Assembly: GCA_039920305.1 (NCBI GenBank)
Contig: JBDSEA010000092.1
Location: 1 to 26,623 of the forward strand
Reading direction: 5' to 3'
Length of the DNA stretch: 26,623 nucleotides
From: DASRAJ01 sp039920305
GTDB lineage: Bacteria; Bacteroidota; Bacteroidia; Chitinophagales; UBA10324
Shown one piece after another: positions 23,227-26,623 of this stretch. Below the pieces are notes generated by a model. That model was not told where the DNA came from and made no database searches. It saw only the letters and a list, made by a program, of their open reading frames with translations. Both the position numbers and the translations under genes were made by a program. Within the stretch, counting starts at the first letter, position 1, and every line of letters starts with the position of its first letter.

Positions 23227-23496
23227 ATGGGAGATTACCTATTCATCGCTACACTCATAATCGTTGCACTTGTGGTGATGGTATTAGTGGTGTACCTTGT
23301 GGGTGTCATCATTTGCTTATTTCGTGCGGCAGGCCATCTTGAAGAGCTCGCCGGCGGTTTGCAAAAAATAGAAAATGATACTACTCCGTTAGCCGGTAAG
23401 CTTACGACGATCAATGGTGCATTGGATCAGTTGCATGGCGGATTATCATCGGTAAATTCACATCTTGTTTCCATAGCTAAGGTTTTAAAATTATAA
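23227..23496 (+). CDS. Small single-pass membrane protein 5, hydrogenase operon
   Basis: 89 aa, the shortest member, starting 1 bp after the previous stop and ending 13 bp before the large subunit gene. The helix covers about residues 5-32 (FIATLIIVALVVMVLVVYLV). The tail (HLEELAGGLQKIENDTTPLA, then TTINGALDQLHGGLSSVNSH) has heptad-like hydrophobic spacing suited to helix bundling. No domain recognised. The unbroken spacing across the five genes shows they are translated together with the subunits. Confidence 0.85.
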   Translation: MGDYLFIATLIIVALVVMVLVVYLVGVIICLFRAAGHLEELAGGLQKIENDTTPLAGKLTTINGALDQLHGGLSSVNSHLVSIAKVLKL

Positions 23497-23509
23497 AAGC
23501 AAACCGTTT

Positions 23510-25393
23510 ATGTGTTTTAAAAATCTACCGATTGAATTTGATGAGCAGGGGAATGCCACGCTTAAAGAAGGAGTAGCCAATCCTTATTCCTATGATGTAG
23601 TTGATTTGGGAAAGCATGAGGATAAGCTTAAAGACCTTCTGGGTAAAAACGGTTTTTTAAAAAATGTCGATTATGATCCGGTCACTCGTATTGCAGGCGC
23701 CCTTGCATTTCACAGTGTGGTTGATCTGCAGTCTAAAAAGGTCATTTCTTCCAATTCCATGGCAACCTTATTCAGGGGTTATGAAATTATTTTAAAAGGG
23801 AGAAGCCCGCTCGATGCTGCCTATATCAGCAGCCGTGCCTGCGGCGTTTGCGGTGGTGTCCATTCAACAGTTTCCGCCCTTGCCATTGAGATGGCTCTGG
23901 ACATTAAGCCGCCACCCCTGGCAATTGTGATGCGGAACATGTTGCTTGCACTGGAATATTTGTATGATCATCCGCTGCATCTGTTTCTTCTTTCTGGCCC
24001 CGATTATTCTGAACAGCTTACCAATGAAACAAATCCGGAGATTGTAGAAAGAGCAAGAACCACACCTGCAAAGAACAGTGCAGTTCATGGCTATAAAATG
24101 ATGATTGATATCATGCATGACCTCAATCCTCTCACCGGCAAGTTATATATTGAAGCTTTGGAGATGACACGTGTAGCACGGGAAGCCTATGTGCTCATCG
24201 GTGGTAAATACCCCCATCCCCAATCGGTTATACCGGGCGGACTTTCGGTAACTATCAATATCACGGTGTTAAATGAAATATATCATCGCCTCATCAAGTT
24301 CTTTGATTACGGCCAAAAAGTGGTCGGGCTTTGGGATGATGTGTTTGACTTTTTCCTGGAATGCAATCCTGATTATGCAAAGGTGGGTGCCCGCCCTGCA
24401 ACGATGATTGAAACCGGTGTATGGGATCACCCCGATTATTATGATGCAACCTATAAAAATTGTGATACCTGGGGCAATGCCCGTTGGTCAACACCCGGTG
24501 TTTTGATTGATGGCGAACTGGTTACCACTAATTTGAAGCAAATCAATGCTGGACTCGAAGAGTTTGTGGAGCATTCTTATTACGAAAAATGGGATGATTA
24601 TCGGTTTAAAACCGACATGGAAGGCACGCCATTAAGCCCGCATCATCCATGGAATAAAGAAACTATTGCCAAGCCCGGCAAGCAAAGCTGGCGTGACCGG
24701 TACACCTGGGATACTTGCCCTACCTGGGATCGTAATTCGGTGGAAGCCGGCGCCTATGCACGATTATACATTACAGCCAAAGCCAACAAAGTAGTATCCC
24801 GCCGGTTTGTCGAGCCCACCGGGCACAGCATGATACTGCACATGCCGGGTCACAACCTGTCGGCTACTACAATGGAGTGGGAGATACCCTCTGTATGGAA
24901 TGCCTTTGAACGGAACAGGGCAAGAGCCTTCTGCATTCCTTATTCAGCACTGGTGGCCCTTGATAACTGGTATATGGCGCAGGATCTTTTACGTAAGGGT
25001 GAAGTCAGCATGAGTACTCCCTTTACCATTCCCAAAAAAGGAACTCAGATAGGGGTAGGTTTTTGGGGTGCGGGCCGCGGCTTTTTAACGCATCACCTGA
25101 TCATTGATGACGGTGCCATTTCCAATTACCAGATATTGACCCCATCCACATTAAATGCTTCACCTAATACTCCCTGGGGTACTCCGGGTCCCTATGAAGA
25201 AGCTGTGTTAAATACTCCCATTCTCGAGAATGTTGATACTGGCAATCCAGACAAAAAATTCAAGGGCATTGACATTCTGAGAGCGATCAGAAGCTTTGAT
25301 CCCTGCATGCCATGCACCACGCACATCCAGGTTCAGGATAGTGACTACATGGTTACACGGGAAGTCACAACGTGCGCTTGTGGCATTGAATAA
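23510..25393 (+). CDS. [NiFe] hydrogenase large subunit (group 1h/1l-like)
   Basis: 627 aa. This subunit holds the Ni-Fe(CN)2CO centre that splits H2. The N-terminal ligand motif is R109-A-C111-G-V-C114-G-G-V-H118. The C-terminal motif is D597-P-C599-M-P-C602-T-T-H605. The four Cys are the nickel ligands, with two of them bridging to iron. A 22-residue extension follows His605 (from IQVQDSDYMV to TTCACGIE); such tails are normally removed by a maturation protease after nickel insertion. The ATG at 23510 follows protein 5 by 13 bp. The usual gene order in uptake hydrogenases puts the large subunit directly after the small one; here 1.5 kb of membrane-protein genes intervenes. Confidence 0.95.
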   Translation: MCFKNLPIEFDEQGNATLKEGVANPYSYDVVDLGKHEDKLKDLLGKNGFLKNVDYDPVTRIAGALAFHSVVDLQSKKVISSNSMATLFRGYEIILKGRSPLDAAYISSRACGVCGGVHSTVSALAIEMALDIKPPPLAIVMRNMLLALEYLYDHPLHLFLLSGPDYSEQLTNETNPEIVERARTTPAKNSAVHGYKMMIDIMHDLNPLTGKLYIEALEMTRVAREAYVLIGGKYPHPQSVIPGGLSVTINITVLNEIYHRLIKFFDYGQKVVGLWDDVFDFFLECNPDYAKVGARPATMIETGVWDHPDYYDATYKNCDTWGNARWSTPGVLIDGELVTTNLKQINAGLEEFVEHSYYEKWDDYRFKTDMEGTPLSPHHPWNKETIAKPGKQSWRDRYTWDTCPTWDRNSVEAGAYARLYITAKANKVVSRRFVEPTGHSMILHMPGHNLSATTMEWEIPSVWNAFERNRARAFCIPYSALVALDNWYMAQDLLRKGEVSMSTPFTIPKKGTQIGVGFWGAGRGFLTHHLIIDDGAISNYQILTPSTLNASPNTPWGTPGPYEEAVLNTPILENVDTGNPDKKFKGIDILRAIRSFDPCMPCTTHIQVQDSDYMVTREVTTCACGIE

Positions 25394-25916
25394 TCAGGTG
25401 AAGAAAATCCTGATCGGCACTGTCGGCTATCACAATCTTCGCAATCATTCCATTGGTCCGGTACTATTACCGGAGTTAAAGAAACTGCAATGGCCTCAGG
25501 GGGTAGAACTCGATGAGATGAATTGGGGACCGATTGCCATTGTTCAAAAATTCCAGTCGCTGTCAGCTCCTTATGACCGGGTTGTTTTATTAGCTGCCAT
25601 TGAAAGGCCCAATCGCACTACCGGAGAATTTACAGTATATCGCTGGATGGGTGGGTTGCCTGATGAGGAAATGATTCAGGCTTGTATTGGCGATGCCGTT
25701 ACGGGGGTGATCTCCGTTGAAAATCTATTGATCATCGGTGAGCATTTTAAGATATGGCCCAATGAAGTCTTTGTGATAGATGTAGAGCCGGGTCCCGAAC
25801 AGGCTGGAGAGGAATTTACTCCGGAAGTAAAAGCAATTATTCCAGAGGTGATCAGTTACGTCAGGGAAATCTCATTTGCAAACGATCCCGGATTAATCAG
25901 GTTTGAAGAATGGTGA
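25386..25916 (+). CDS. Divergent HybD/HycI-like hydrogenase maturation protease homologue
   Basis: About 176 aa from TTG 25386 (overlapping the large subunit stop, TTGAATAA) or 172 aa from GTG 25398; the start is unresolved. A TTG at 25296 lies inside the large subunit's DPCxxC codons and is rejected. The N-terminal strand KILIGTVGYHNLRNHSIG fits the family's ILxxGxGNxLxxDExxG region, VVLLAAIERPN fits the second conserved strand (LLDAID), and VFVIDVEPGP fits the terminal strand. The three nickel-binding positions of E. coli HybD (Glu16, Asp62, His93) align by eye to His, Ala and Ala, so catalysis by the usual mechanism is doubtful. Its place right after the large subunit supports a maturation role. 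Confidence 0.72.
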   Translation: MNNQVKKILIGTVGYHNLRNHSIGPVLLPELKKLQWPQGVELDEMNWGPIAIVQKFQSLSAPYDRVVLLAAIERPNRTTGEFTVYRWMGGLPDEEMIQACIGDAVTGVISVENLLIIGEHFKIWPNEVFVIDVEPGPEQAGEEFTPEVKAIIPEVISYVREISFANDPGLIRFEEW

Positions 25917-25995
25917 TGCTTTTTTTCTGAATGAAAGTAAAAAATAGTTCAATAAACAAATCATTCGTTCCTGAACCTATAAAAGAAACTCAGTA

Positions 25996-26623
25996 CTATT
26001 TTCTCACCACCATTATTTTTTCCCGCACATAGTCATAGCCTATTTTACCAAAGAGAAAATAGGTTCCACTGGCCACTCCGGAAAGATCAATCATAAAGGA
26101 TGGATTGTTGATCACTGACCAGTTACCTTCCTGTATAATTTGTCCAACCACATTCACCACCTGAAGGTGTATGATTGCATCAGATGGATTTTGTACTGTA
26201 ATGTGCCACTGATCGGTTGCCTCCTGAGCAACCACTGAAATGGTGGTGGTATTTTTTAAAACTGTGCTTCTGACAAAAAAGGGGGCTGTAGCTGTATCAT
26301 TGTAAATAAACTGATCAATACCATGATTGGGGTTGGAAGTCCATGCCGTGGATATATGTCCAAACTCCCCGGTAAAATATGGTGGAAGCGTTACGAGAGT
26401 TGACGACGTAGAAGCCAGCAAGCCCTGGTATTCTAAAACTACAGGGTTCTGGCCATCTACCTGATAATAGATTTCTACATAAGTGAGGTCATCAATACCG
26501 CTGTTTTTAAGTTGCACCTGTGGAGCAAATCCCTGAGACGGAAGAGTGTCAACCGGAAAAGTAATTGTGCTAATGGAAGCATCCAAGTTAAAAGCCACAC
26601 CCTGGCACCCACCCGGGGAGGTA
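25996..26623 (-). CDS. T9SS-sorted secreted protein, C-terminal part (5' end outside window)
   Basis: The frame is open to the right window edge. The GTG at 26598 is internal, because PGGCQG is encoded in frame before it. The visible part is a CARDB-like beta-sandwich (LDASISTITFPVDTL, FAPQVQLKNSGIDDLTYVEI, YYQVDGQNPV). A short degenerate type IX sorting domain follows (IHLQVVNVVGQII, GTYFLFGKIGYDYVREKIMV). It lacks the YPNP signature seen in the proteins at the left of the window. In Bacteroidota such C-termini often follow secreted metallopeptidase domains, but the catalytic part, if any, is outside the window. It converges on the hydrogenase operon with a 79-bp gap and no clear terminator. 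Confidence 0.8.
   Translation of the reverse strand, partial: TSPGGCQGVAFNLDASISTITFPVDTLPSQGFAPQVQLKNSGIDDLTYVEIYYQVDGQNPVVLEYQGLLASTSSTLVTLPPYFTGEFGHISTAWTSNPNHGIDQFIYNDTATAPFFVRSTVLKNTTTISVVAQEATDQWHITVQNPSDAIIHLQVVNVVGQIIQEGNWSVINNPSFMIDLSGVASGTYFLFGKIGYDYVREKIMVVRK

Noticed and set aside
25296..25397. Longer N-terminus for the protease homologue starting at TTG 25296
   Set aside because: It would overlap about 100 bp of the large subunit, including its DPCxxC codons, and adds residues before the family's first strand (KILIG).
25917..25995. Possible bidirectional terminator between the convergent hydrogenase operon and the last gene
   Set aside because: T- and A-rich runs are present but no stem of convincing length could be found by eye.

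Overview
The window comes from a member of the Bacteroidota, probably the Chitinophagales/Sphingobacteriales side. Evidence: several secreted proteins end in type IX secretion (T9SS) sorting domains with the YPNP motif, Shine-Dalgarno motifs are largely absent, a TAnnTTTG-type -7 element is visible, and the intergenic repeats are of a kind common in that phylum. There are no rRNA or tRNA genes and no CRISPR array.

Layout. (1) 1-8657, + strand: a tandem family of large secreted proteins. Each intact copy has a signal peptide, a variable N-terminal module (six-bladed kelch-like propeller or jelly-roll-like domain), a PKD domain, an Ig-like domain and a T9SS C-terminal domain. The first copy is cut by the window edge, one is a collapsed relic and one carries a frameshift. 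(2) 8706-10808: a truncated YdeI-like protein and a convergent class C beta-lactamase-fold lipoprotein. (3) 10906-19675, - strand: a [NiFe]-hydrogenase maturation and regulation cluster. In transcription order it holds a TetR regulator, hypC, an ABM-domain protein, hypF, a DUF4258/DUF2283 pair, hypD, a four-helix-bundle gene, hypX and hypE. hypA and hypB are not in the window. (4) 19962-20747: a decayed IS200-like (RAYT-type) transposase next to an array of palindromic REP-like repeats, then an 18-bp palindrome. (5) 20804-25916, + strand: the structural hydrogenase operon. It encodes the small subunit, five consecutive single-pass membrane proteins of 89-111 aa, the large subunit and a divergent HybD-like maturation-protease homologue. 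(6) 25996-26623, - strand: the 3' end of another T9SS-sorted protein.

How the genes fit together. HypF and HypE make and dehydrate the thiocarboxamide that becomes the CN ligands. HypC and HypD assemble the Fe(CN)2CO unit. HypX supplies CO under oxic conditions. The small subunit has no Tat signal and no C-terminal membrane anchor, so the enzyme is probably cytosolic-facing. It resembles the high-affinity, O2-tolerant group 1h/1l hydrogenases; I infer the group from memory and have not run a classification. No cytochrome b or ferredoxin-like partner is encoded in the operon.

The most interesting system here is the block of five small membrane proteins between the two catalytic subunits. All have one N-terminal transmembrane helix, positive charges after it (tail predicted cytosolic) and a roughly 50-70-residue helical tail; one ends in CxxCxxC. 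They are candidates for a membrane scaffold or quinone/electron conduit for the hydrogenase. A second oddity is that the maturation-protease homologue lacks all three canonical nickel-binding residues although the large subunit keeps a 22-residue C-terminal extension.
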